A stretch of 39,375 bases of DNA from Clostridia bacterium (GTDB lineage: Bacteria > Bacillota > Clostridia > Oscillospirales > Acutalibacteraceae): the NCBI GenBank assembly GCA_017436285.1, contig JAFSDL010000011.1, positions 1 through 39,375 on the forward strand. Direction: 5' to 3'. The notes below the pieces were generated by a model. The model did no database searches. It had not been told where the DNA came from and saw only the letters and a program-made list of their open reading frames with translations. Below, in pieces: positions 32,472 to 39,375 of this stretch. The position numbers were made by a program, and so were the translations under genes. How positions within the stretch are numbered: the stretch's first letter is position 1; every line of letters begins with the position of its first letter.

Positions 32472-34064
32472 TTGAAAAAAAGAGCAATTTCCGCTTTGTT
32501 GGTTATTATTATTTCATTTACCGCCCTTTCAGGCAGACTTTATTATATTTCCTCATCTGCAGATTTTGTTTCGGTACAGCCCCATATAAGAGTTCGTGAG
32601 TTAGGCACAAAAAAAGGAACAATTTATGACAGAAACGCAAGCCCCTTAACAAACTCAGAAGCAAAAACAATTCTCTGTGCTAAGCCCACAACAAAGAACT
32701 CGGTTTTAGTAAGCAATTTAAAGGGTAAAAAGTTTGCAAAAAGCACCATATTAAAAGGTTATTTCACAAGCTTTTTTATTGAGGAGAGTAAATCTGTAAC
32801 ACAAAATGACGATACAAGATGCTTTGAGATTTTTGAAAGATATTCGAACAATGTTGCATTACACATTTTAGGCTACACGGACATTGACGGAAACGGTGTT
32901 ACGGGTATTGAAAAATATTATCAGAATGAAATAAGCAAGCACAACGGAAGCTTATCTGTTGCTTATTCTGCAGATGCTTTGGGCAGGATGCTGATTGGTG
33001 AAGCGGTTGAGGTAAGAGATAATAATTATTACTCAAAGGGCGGAATTATGCTTACCTTGGACAAAGAAATCCAAGTAATTACTGAGAATGCTTTAAAAAA
33101 CTGTGGAATTGACAAGGGCGCGGCAGTTGTTTTAGATGTTGAAAGCTCTGCAATTTTAGCCTGCGCTTCCACACCGATTTATGAAAGAGATAACATTGAA
33201 AAGCATCTCAATTCCCCTGACTCGCCATTTCTTAACCGAGCCATTGAATGCTTTCCCGTTGGCTCTGTTTTCAAGCCTGTTACTGCGGCGGCGGCACTTG
33301 AAAGCAACATAACCCTGAGCGAATACAACTGCATAGGCTACATTGAAAAAAGCGGTAATAAATTCAAATGCAACAAAACAGAGGGACACGGAAACATTGA
33401 TTTCAACACCGCAATTGCTATGTCCTGCAATCCGTATTTTATTGAATACAGCACGCAAGCAGGGGCAAAAAAGCTTTTAAAAACCGCAAAGGCATTGGGC
33501 TTTGGCAAAAGCATTGATTTAGGTAATGATTTTATTACACCTTCGGGTAGCTTACCAACCACCAAGGAATTGAATAGCTCTGCAGCAGTAGGTAATTTAG
33601 GCTTCGGACAAGGTAAATTAACCGCCTCGCCTCTTCAGATTGCCACTTGCTTTGCCACAATTGCAAATGGCGGAATATATAACGAGCCATATATTTACAA
33701 GGGCGAAATTGATAAAAACGGTAATTTAACCCCTGCAATTCAAAGTGACGGGAAAAGAGTTTTATCAAAAAGCACTTGCCGGACAATAAAAAACGCAATG
33801 GCAAAAACCACAACTGAGGGCACGGGTACAGGTGCATACACCTCGCTTTTTGATTCCTGTACCAAAACTGCTACCGCCCAAAGCGGACAATATGATGAAA
33901 ACGGTGTTGAAATTAAATATTGTTGGTTTGTGGGGTTTTTCCCTATTGAAAAGCCCCGATATGTTATCTGCATACTAAAAGAAAACGGAAGCTCCGGCGG
34001 AACAGACGGAGCACCCGTTTTCAAGGAAATCAGTGAAAATATTTATATAAATGATTTAAGTTAA
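32472..34064 (+). CDS. Class B penicillin-binding protein (transpeptidase)
   Basis: Cross-links peptidoglycan outside the membrane. 530 residues from the TTG at 32472, with GGTGGT 8 bases upstream; no ATG fits as well. A single N-terminal membrane helix spans about 5-25. The dimerisation domain contains GTIYDRN. The transpeptidase has the acylating Ser265 and Lys268 (GSVFKP) and Ser318-C-N. The third motif is Lys465-T-Ala467 in CTKTATAQ, where most family members have KTG. It is divergent from tcdA, and its stop overlaps the convergent lyase-family gene by 4 bp. It may be division, elongation or sporulation specific; no shape-operon neighbours are present. Confidence 0.88.
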   Translation: MKKRAISALLVIIISFTALSGRLYYISSSADFVSVQPHIRVRELGTKKGTIYDRNASPLTNSEAKTILCAKPTTKNSVLVSNLKGKKFAKSTILKGYFTSFFIEESKSVTQNDDTRCFEIFERYSNNVALHILGYTDIDGNGVTGIEKYYQNEISKHNGSLSVAYSADALGRMLIGEAVEVRDNNYYSKGGIMLTLDKEIQVITENALKNCGIDKGAAVVLDVESSAILACASTPIYERDNIEKHLNSPDSPFLNRAIECFPVGSVFKPVTAAAALESNITLSEYNCIGYIEKSGNKFKCNKTEGHGNIDFNTAIAMSCNPYFIEYSTQAGAKKLLKTAKALGFGKSIDLGNDFITPSGSLPTTKELNSSAAVGNLGFGQGKLTASPLQIATCFATIANGGIYNEPYIYKGEIDKNGNLTPAIQSDGKRVLSKSTCRTIKNAMAKTTTEGTGTGAYTSLFDSCTKTATAQSGQYDENGVEIKYCWFVGFFPIEKPRYVICILKENGSSGGTDGAPVFKEISENIYINDLS

Positions 34065-35314
34065 TTAAGGTCCAAAACTCTTTGAGCACCTAAAAGAACA
34101 CCGATTTTTGCACTATGGAAATTAAGACCGCCCTGAAGCCACACTGCAAAGGGCTCTCTTAAGGGTGCATCTGCAGAAAGCTCAATTGATGAACCGTTAG
34201 TAAACGCACCTGCCGCCATAATAACATCACTGTCATAACCGGGCATTGCCCAGGGCTCAGGCACAACATAGCTATCAACCACAGACCCACTCTGAAGCCC
34301 CTGGCAGAATGCAATAAGCTTTTCTCTGTTGCCTAATTTTACACTCTGAATGATATCTGCGCGCTTCTCTGTGCTTGTTGGTGATACCCAATAGCCCATT
34401 TCTTCAAAAACCGAGGCGGTAAACACTGCGGTTTTAAGCGCTTCACCTGTTACATGGGGTGCATTAAAAAGCCCCATAAAAATATCTCTTGTATTGCCGA
34501 GAGTTGCACCAACCTCTTTACCGATACCGGGAGTTGTGAGTCTGTAAGAGCAAAGCTCAACAAGTGCTTTTTTACCCGCAATATAGCCACCGCATTTGGC
34601 AATACCGCCACCGGGGTTTTTAATTAGCGAGCCCGCAAAAATATCAACGCCGATTTCTGCAGGAGTTTCATATTCGGTAAACTCCCCATAGCAATTATCA
34701 AGCATTGTGATAGCCTTGCTATTCTGCTTTACAATATCAGTAATTTCCTTAATTTCCTTTGAGGTTAAGGTGGGTCTTAAGGAATACCCCCGTGAACGCT
34801 GAATATAAACTGCTTTATATTCCTTTTCGTTAAGCCTTTTCTTTAATTCATCAAGGTCTGTTGTGCCATCTTCCTTAAGGTCCACAATTTCAAAGCCTAT
34901 ACCGAAATCCTTTAACGAGCCCATACCCTCACCCGATAAACCGATAACTGAGTGAATAGTATCATAGGGCACACCTGTTGCACAAAGAACTGTATCACCG
35001 GGGCGAAGAACACCGAAAAGCATTACACACAAGGTATGAGTTCCGCTTGCAAAGCTATGGCGGATAAGGGCATCCTCTGCGCCGAAAATCTGTGCAGTCA
35101 CCTCGTCAAGCACCTCACGACCTCTGTCACCATAGCCATAGCCCGTTGAGCCTGCGAAATGAGATTCACTTACGCCGTTATCTATAAACGCCTTCAACAC
35201 TCTTTGCTGATTAAATTCTGTAATTTTATCAATTTCCGAAAATTTTTCGTTACACTTTAAAAGTGCCTTTTCAGAAATTGCTTTCATTTGTTCACTGAAA
35301 TTAAAGAATGACAT
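34061..35314 (-). CDS. Methionine gamma-lyase / aluminum-resistance family PLP protein
   Basis: 417 residues of the fold-type I family annotated as methionine gamma-lyase or aluminum resistance protein. YGYGDRGREVLDEV near 58-71 is the N-terminal signature, SLIKNPGGGIAKCGGY holds the likely PLP lysine, and the rest matches the family's full length. AAGGAAG precedes the ATG. It is the last gene of the VTT-galK-GNAT-lyase operon. The reaction in this organism is uncertain: degradation of methionine or cysteine derivatives is suggested by the family only. Confidence 0.82.
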   Translation of the reverse strand: MSFFNFSEQMKAISEKALLKCNEKFSEIDKITEFNQQRVLKAFIDNGVSESHFAGSTGYGYGDRGREVLDEVTAQIFGAEDALIRHSFASGTHTLCVMLFGVLRPGDTVLCATGVPYDTIHSVIGLSGEGMGSLKDFGIGFEIVDLKEDGTTDLDELKKRLNEKEYKAVYIQRSRGYSLRPTLTSKEIKEITDIVKQNSKAITMLDNCYGEFTEYETPAEIGVDIFAGSLIKNPGGGIAKCGGYIAGKKALVELCSYRLTTPGIGKEVGATLGNTRDIFMGLFNAPHVTGEALKTAVFTASVFEEMGYWVSPTSTEKRADIIQSVKLGNREKLIAFCQGLQSGSVVDSYVVPEPWAMPGYDSDVIMAAGAFTNGSSIELSADAPLREPFAVWLQGGLNFHSAKIGVLLGAQRVLDLN

Positions 35315-35315
35315 T

Positions 35316-36044
35316 TTATTCTTCCTTTTTTATATAGATTTTTCCGCATTGGGAAAAGCCGATATTTTCATATAATTTAATATTTTTATCTTCACACCAA
35401 AGGTAAACATCTTTTACTTTTTTACTGTGCAGTTCATTTAAAAGAGCCTTCACACACCTTGTTGCATAGCCTTTGTTTCTACTGCCTTCACTTGTAAAAA
35501 CTCCCGCAATCACAGCAGAATTGCCGAAAACGAATGGCGCAACCGCACAGCTGACGGGAGCATCATTTTCCTTCATATAAGCACCGCAGGAAAAGCCCTC
35601 GTTTATTTTGGCAGAAAGCAAGGGATACCACGCTTCAAAGAAACCGTTACAGGAAAGCAGCTTAAACACACTTTCATAATCACTCAATTTTGACAACGGT
35701 GTAATTGAAATAGTGTCGCTTATATTATCGCATTTGGGTGTTGCTCTTAAAACTGCTCTTTCCTCCAGGCAGATTCCCTCAAAAAAGAAGTCTGACAAAA
35801 TATTTTTTACACCTTGAAATCCAAGAAAGGAGGAAAGCTCTTCGGTATCTGCCTTTTCACTTAATCTGCATATTGTTGCAGTTACACCCCTTAAAGAAAA
35901 AAGGATTGTTTTTTCACCATTGATTTCCTGAAAATACACTCCGTCAGAAGCACCTCGGGTAAAACGGAAATCAGTATTGATTACAGACATAAACGGTGGA
36001 AATCCACCGTTTATGTCTGTAAATTGATTTATTTTTTTAATCAT
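35316..36044 (-). CDS. GNAT-family N-acetyltransferase
   Basis: 242 residues from the ATG at 36044, which overlaps the galK stop by 4 bp (ATGA). The C-terminal half is a GNAT domain: VIAGVFTSEGSRNKGYATRCV is cut here to its key part, SRNKGYA, the acetyl-CoA binding loop. The N-terminal half is less conserved. A 38-bp perfect palindrome lies within codons 9-21. The next in-frame ATG is at 35990, inside the palindrome. The substrate is unknown; the operon does not point to one. Confidence 0.8.
   Translation of the reverse strand: MIKKINQFTDINGGFPPFMSVINTDFRFTRGASDGVYFQEINGEKTILFSLRGVTATICRLSEKADTEELSSFLGFQGVKNILSDFFFEGICLEERAVLRATPKCDNISDTISITPLSKLSDYESVFKLLSCNGFFEAWYPLLSAKINEGFSCGAYMKENDAPVSCAVAPFVFGNSAVIAGVFTSEGSRNKGYATRCVKALLNELHSKKVKDVYLWCEDKNIKLYENIGFSQCGKIYIKKEE
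35983..36020. repeat. 38-bp palindrome in the GNAT coding sequence
   Basis: ACAGACATAAACGGTGGA (35983-36000), two bases (AA), then its exact complement (36003-36020): 18 perfect base pairs. It begins 24 bases after the GNAT start codon and encodes a continuous frame (T-D-I-N-G-G-F-P-P-F-M-S-V). In the message it would form a very stable near-loopless hairpin. Confidence 0.85.
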
Positions 36045-37303
36045 ATTTCGCAGCCGCCGTGGCTTCTTACCTTAAGTATGTAGCAGGAATTTTCGCCAAA
36101 AACCTTTTTCATAGCAGAAACATAATTTTCTGTTTCTTCAACGGGAACAAATGCCTGAATTGTGCCTGCAAAGCCACCACCGTGAACACGATACGCACCC
36201 TTACCCTTAAGAAGCTCTTCTGTAAGGCAAAGTGCAAGTGCAACGGGCTGAGAAGCAGGATTTGAAAGAGTAAAGCAATTCTGATTATACATATAAGAGG
36301 ATTTACCGCTTTCAATAATTGTTGCTTTAAAGCTTTCGAAATCACCCTTTGAAAGTGCATCTGCAAGGCGTTCAACACGCTTATTTTCATTATAAAAATG
36401 AATTGCTCTTTCAATAGCTCTGTCCCCTGTTTTCTTGCGGATTTCACCCATATTATCAAAAACATCCTTTTCGGGAACCTGACGAAGAACGCTCTTACCG
36501 AAAAATTCTGCAACAGAATTCATTTCAAGACGGATTGCCGCATAGTCACCTGTAAGGTCTGCGTGGTCACCGCCTGTATCAACAATGCAAAGGTTATACC
36601 CGTGCTTTGCAATATCAAAATCAACCTTATTGATTACGGGCTTTGCGGTATCCTCAAAATCAATCTGAACAAAACCGCCAACGGAACAAGCGGTCTGGTC
36701 CATAAGTCCGCAGGGCTTTTTGAAATAAACATTTTCTGCATACTGAGAAATCTGCGCTATTTCAACTGCACTGATTTTACCATCGTTATATAAGTAGTTA
36801 AGAATTGTGCCCATAAGCACCTCATAAGCAGCAGATGATGAAAGACCTGAGCCTGAAAGCACACGGGAGGTTACGCTTGCGTTAAAGCCACCGTATTTAT
36901 AGCCCAACTGACCGAAGCGAGCACATATACCTCTGATAAGAGCAGTTGACTTGCCCTCTTCCTCATCCTTAATTTCCAAATCTGCAGAATCAACAGAAAT
37001 GGGAGAATAGCCCTCGGAATTAACACAGATAATGCTATCATCACGAGCAGAAACTACTGCAACTGCATCAAGGTTAATTGCCGCCGCAAGAACCTTACCG
37101 TTGTTATGGTCGGTGTGGTTACCGCCAACCTCTGTTCTGCCGGGTGCAGAGAAAAATCTTAATTCTGCATTTTCAGAAAAATCCTTTTCAAAGCTTTCTG
37201 CAAGCTTTACATATCTTTCCTGCTGAAAATTTGCTTCATCGTTGCCATAAACTGCAACAAGCCTTTCAAGAAAAGCATCAGTTAAAATATCATTCTTTTT
37301 CAT
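36041..37303 (-). CDS. galK: Galactokinase
   Basis: Phosphorylates galactose at C1, the first Leloir step. 420 residues. GRTEVGGNHTDHNNG near 55-70 is the family signature, SGSGLSSSAAYEV is the phosphate loop of the GHMP kinase fold, and VHGGGFAGT lies near the C-terminus. AAGGA lies 8 bases upstream. It overlaps the VTT gene by 14 bp and the GNAT gene by 4 bp. galE and galT are not in the window. The GH36 enzyme at 17250 would supply its substrate. Confidence 0.96.
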   Translation of the reverse strand: MKKNDILTDAFLERLVAVYGNDEANFQQERYVKLAESFEKDFSENAELRFFSAPGRTEVGGNHTDHNNGKVLAAAINLDAVAVVSARDDSIICVNSEGYSPISVDSADLEIKDEEEGKSTALIRGICARFGQLGYKYGGFNASVTSRVLSGSGLSSSAAYEVLMGTILNYLYNDGKISAVEIAQISQYAENVYFKKPCGLMDQTACSVGGFVQIDFEDTAKPVINKVDFDIAKHGYNLCIVDTGGDHADLTGDYAAIRLEMNSVAEFFGKSVLRQVPEKDVFDNMGEIRKKTGDRAIERAIHFYNENKRVERLADALSKGDFESFKATIIESGKSSYMYNQNCFTLSNPASQPVALALCLTEELLKGKGAYRVHGGGFAGTIQAFVPVEETENYVSAMKKVFGENSCYILKVRSHGGCEI

Positions 37304-38033
37304 TTTTATCGTCCTTTCGGATTAATTTAAAAAGTAAATCAAGAAACAATAGTGAAACACCACTGATTACTAATAAAATGGCAATTGGTGTAAGAAATGC
37401 AGGAGTAAACGGGTCAAAAACATTGCAACCGATTACACTCCAGGAAATAAGCCTTGGTAAAAAGCCTAAAACAGAAAAGGCTATGAAGGGAGTCAGCTTC
37501 ATATCTGTTCCGCCATACGCCCTGCTGATTGTACCTGCAGGGGCAAAGGGAACGAAGCGCAAAACAACAAGCATCCACTTATTACCCTTACCGTTAAAAT
37601 CCATAAAATCCGAAAGAGTATCCGATTTTAACAAAAGCTGATACAAGCCACCGCCACCGAATTTTCTGCCCCACAAGAACTTTATTGCAATAAGCAAGCT
37701 AAATCCTATAACATTTACTAAAATGGCTATGGATGGCGAAAACACAAGACCTGCACTGATGAACAAAACAGAAAAAGGAATACATCCGAACACCATTTTA
37801 AACATAAAGAAAAAAATTATCAGTGCAAAGGCTGCTAATTTATCAAACTCTGCAATATAGAGTTCTATATTCGTAAACAGATTATTTATCTCTGTTATCT
37901 GATTTTTAAATTGTGGCAGAGTTAAGAGGAACATTGTAACTACCGCACAAACAGAGCCTATAAAGCAGGTTACACTTAAACGACGAAGATTTCTGCTTCT
38001 TCTTTCATCTACTGTTAAATTTTTAAAGCTCAA
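37290..38033 (-). CDS. VTT/TVP38-TMEM64 (DedA-related) membrane protein
   Basis: 247 residues from a TTG at 38033, with GGAG 7 bases upstream. About five hydrophobic helices are visible. Between them lie the family's glycine-rich segments: FGGGGLYQ and the PFAPAGTISRAYGG stretch, where DedA/VTT proteins carry their conserved prolines and glycines. Some relatives move lipids across membranes; the role here is unknown. It heads an operon with galK, GNAT and a PLP protein, which gives no clear functional link. Confidence 0.85.
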   Translation of the reverse strand: MSFKNLTVDERRSRNLRRLSVTCFIGSVCAVVTMFLLTLPQFKNQITEINNLFTNIELYIAEFDKLAAFALIIFFFMFKMVFGCIPFSVLFISAGLVFSPSIAILVNVIGFSLLIAIKFLWGRKFGGGGLYQLLLKSDTLSDFMDFNGKGNKWMLVVLRFVPFAPAGTISRAYGGTDMKLTPFIAFSVLGFLPRLISWSVIGCNVFDPFTPAFLTPIAILLVISGVSLLFLDLLFKLIRKDDKNEKE

Positions 38034-38065
38034 ATCCTCACTCCGTTTCTGAACATATATTGCTT

Positions 38066-38094
38066 ATTTTATAACAATATTTAATTTAGGTCAA
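38066..38094 (-). promoter_or_regulatory. Promoter of the VTT-galK operon
   Basis: TTGACC (38094-38089), a 17-bp spacer and TAAAAT (38071-38066) on the minus strand, 33 bp upstream of the TTG start. Confidence 0.7.
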
Positions 38095-38112
38095 GAGAAT
38101 ATGAAATAATCA

Positions 38113-38141
38113 TTGAAAGAAAAAGAATTTATGTGTATAAT
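38113..38141 (+). promoter_or_regulatory. Promoter of the hydroxyacid dehydrogenase gene
   Basis: TTGAAA (38113-38118), a 17-bp spacer and a perfect TATAAT (38136-38141). An upstream in-frame ATG at 38133 overlaps the -10, so translation must start at 38157, with a leader of only about 10 bases. Confidence 0.8.
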
Positions 38142-38156
38142 AAATTCGGTGATTTT

Positions 38157-39122
38157 ATGAAAGAAAAACTTAGAGCCGTAATTCTTGACGGCCACACAGA
38201 AAACCCCGGTGATTTATCCTGGGACTGCATCGGCAACTTAACAGACCTTACTGTTTATGACAGAACGCCTGAAGAGCTTGTTATTGAAAGAGCAAGGGAT
38301 GCAGACATTATCATTCTCAACAAGGTTAAGCTAACAGAAGAAATTATCGCTCAACTGCCTGAGCTTAAATTTGTGGGTACCCTTGCAACAGGCTATAATC
38401 AGATTGACGGTGTTGCATTGAGAAAAAGAGGCATTCCCCTTTCAAATATTCCCTCATATTCAACTAACGGTGTTGCACAGATGGTGTTTGCCTACATTTT
38501 AGAGTCTGTCAACAGAGTCAGTGAATATACCCTATCAGTTAAAAGTGGTGATTGGGAAAAATGCAAGGATTTTTGCTATTGGAATATGCCCTTATATGAG
38601 CTTGACGGTAAAACACTTGGTATTATCGGCTTCGGTAAAATCGGAAGAAGAGTTGCAGAAATTGCTTTGGCTTTTGGTATGAAGGTTCTTGTTTATACCC
38701 CATCAGGTAAAAAGGATGATGCACCCAACGTTGAATTTACCGATATGGACACTGTTCTTAAGAATTCTGACTTTATAACTGTTCATTGTCCCCTCACAGA
38801 AAAGACTGCAGGGCTTATAAACAAAGAGTTTATCGGTAAGCTTAAAGATGGTGCTTGTGTTATAAATACCGCCCGTGGCGGTGTTGCAAACGAAGATGAT
38901 ATTGCAAGCGCTCTCAAATCCGGCAGATTAGGGTTCTATTGTGCAGATGTTTTATCAACAGAGCCACCTAAAAGCGACAACCCTCTTCTTACTGCTCCCA
39001 ACTGCTACATAACACCTCATATTGCCTGGGCGGCTTATGAAACAAGGCTTCGTCTTATGGGTATTCTTGAGGGAAATGTAAAGGCTTTTCTTGAGGGTAA
39101 GCCAACTAATGTTGTTAACTGA
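38157..39122 (+). CDS. D-isomer-specific 2-hydroxyacid dehydrogenase (glycerate dehydrogenase-like)
   Basis: NAD-dependent reduction or oxidation of 2-hydroxy acids, cytosolic. 321 residues. The dinucleotide fold has GIIGFGKIGRRVAE near 139, the substrate-binding Arg lies in NTARGG, and TPHIAW carries the catalytic histidine. The overall form is close to glycerate/hydroxypyruvate reductases; phosphoglycerate or lactate activity cannot be excluded. GGTGA precedes the ATG. It stands directly upstream of gap, but each has its own promoter. Confidence 0.9.
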   Translation: MKEKLRAVILDGHTENPGDLSWDCIGNLTDLTVYDRTPEELVIERARDADIIILNKVKLTEEIIAQLPELKFVGTLATGYNQIDGVALRKRGIPLSNIPSYSTNGVAQMVFAYILESVNRVSEYTLSVKSGDWEKCKDFCYWNMPLYELDGKTLGIIGFGKIGRRVAEIALAFGMKVLVYTPSGKKDDAPNVEFTDMDTVLKNSDFITVHCPLTEKTAGLINKEFIGKLKDGACVINTARGGVANEDDIASALKSGRLGFYCADVLSTEPPKSDNPLLTAPNCYITPHIAWAAYETRLRLMGILEGNVKAFLEGKPTNVVN

Positions 39123-39182
39123 TTAAAATATATTGGAAATTAAACTATATTTTTCAATTTTATTGTTATATTTTTTTGCATT

Positions 39183-39220
39183 ATGACAAAACTTAAAAAT
39201 ATAAGTTAAAATTATGTCAA
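39183..39220. promoter_or_regulatory. Dyad-symmetric region upstream of gap
   Basis: ACTTA/TAAGT arms around an AAAATA centre are flanked by TGACA and TGTCA, over 36-38 bp. It lies just before the gap promoter and could be an operator; AT richness weakens the case. Confidence 0.35.
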
Positions 39221-39225
39221 AGTTC

Positions 39226-39253
39226 TTGCAATTATTCATTTTTATGATAAAAT
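39226..39253 (+). promoter_or_regulatory. gap promoter
   Basis: TTGCAA (39226-39231), a 16-bp spacer and TAAAAT (39248-39253), with TG one base upstream (TGATAAAAT). The ATG is about 48 bp downstream. Confidence 0.65.
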
Positions 39254-39301
39254 GATAAAGGTTAAAAATAAACTAACAAAAAATATTTGGAGGTAATTCA
39301 A

Positions 39302-39375
39302 ATGTCAGTTAAAGTTGCAATTAACGGTTTCGGTCGTATCGGCCGTCTCGCATTCCGTCAAATGTTTGGTGCTGA
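39302..39375 (+). CDS. gap: Glyceraldehyde-3-phosphate dehydrogenase, N-terminal fragment
   Basis: Only 24 complete codons before the window ends. The first residues, VKVAINGFGRIGRLAFR, are the NAD-binding fingerprint of GAPDH, the glycolytic dehydrogenase. GGAGG lies upstream at a normal distance. The gene is truncated by the window and not evidently broken. Confidence 0.93.
   Translation, partial: MSVKVAINGFGRIGRLAFRQMFGA

Noticed and set aside
1-39375. CRISPR arrays, tRNA or rRNA genes, insertion sequences, prophage or defence genes
   Set aside because: No regularly spaced direct repeats, cloverleaf pattern, transposase, integrase or phage structural genes were seen on either strand.

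Overview
This 39.4 kb window looks like a chromosomal segment of a low-GC Gram-positive anaerobe of the Clostridia, most likely near the Oscillospiraceae/Ruminococcaceae. Support comes from strong AGGAGG-type ribosome binding sites, frequent TTG starts, AT-rich spacers with TTGACA/TATAAT promoters, Firmicutes-type genes (mini-RNase III, YhaM, YsxC) and the tig-clpP-clpX-lon-ysxC order. I see no rRNA, tRNA, phage, insertion sequence or CRISPR array. Family-level placement is inference.

Layout. (1) 139-8676, minus strand: one promoter drives an aromatic amino acid operon. In transcription order it is aminotransferase, pheA, aroB, aroC, an aroE-aroK fusion, aroQ, aroA and aroF. It covers DAHP synthesis through chorismate and prephenate to phenylpyruvate and its transamination; tyrA is not here. 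A Tyr/Phe-rich leader ORF, an antiterminator stem and a terminator precede it, which is the architecture of ribosome-mediated attenuation. (2) 8708-13084: a HAD phosphatase, lipoprotein and membrane protein cassette; divergent nagB; nnrD with a small lipoprotein; and a small single-pass membrane protein whose promoter carries SOS-box-like sites. (3) 13418-19379, plus strand: obg, mrnC and lepA, then a 273-bp structured intergenic element, then a GH36 alpha-galactosidase. (4) 19433-25929, minus: tig-clpP-clpX-lon-ysxC, a folding and proteolysis cluster. The trigger factor has an unusual Lys/Ala/Pro-rich tail. (5) 26077-32375, minus: thrC with a phosphoesterase, a D-Ala-D-Ala carboxypeptidase with a hairpin over its start codon, then tcdA-yhaM-prmA. 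(6) 32472-34064, plus: a class B penicillin-binding protein. (7) 34061-38033, minus: a VTT membrane protein, galK, a GNAT protein with a 38-bp palindrome in its coding sequence, and a PLP lyase-family protein. (8) 38157-end, plus: a D-2-hydroxyacid dehydrogenase and the first 24 codons of gap.

Most genes are core metabolism or housekeeping. The unusual content is mainly regulatory and structural: the attenuator, the start-codon hairpin of the carboxypeptidase gene, the palindrome in the GNAT gene, the 273-bp element after lepA, heptamer tandem arrays, and paired inverted repeats near obg and at the window start.
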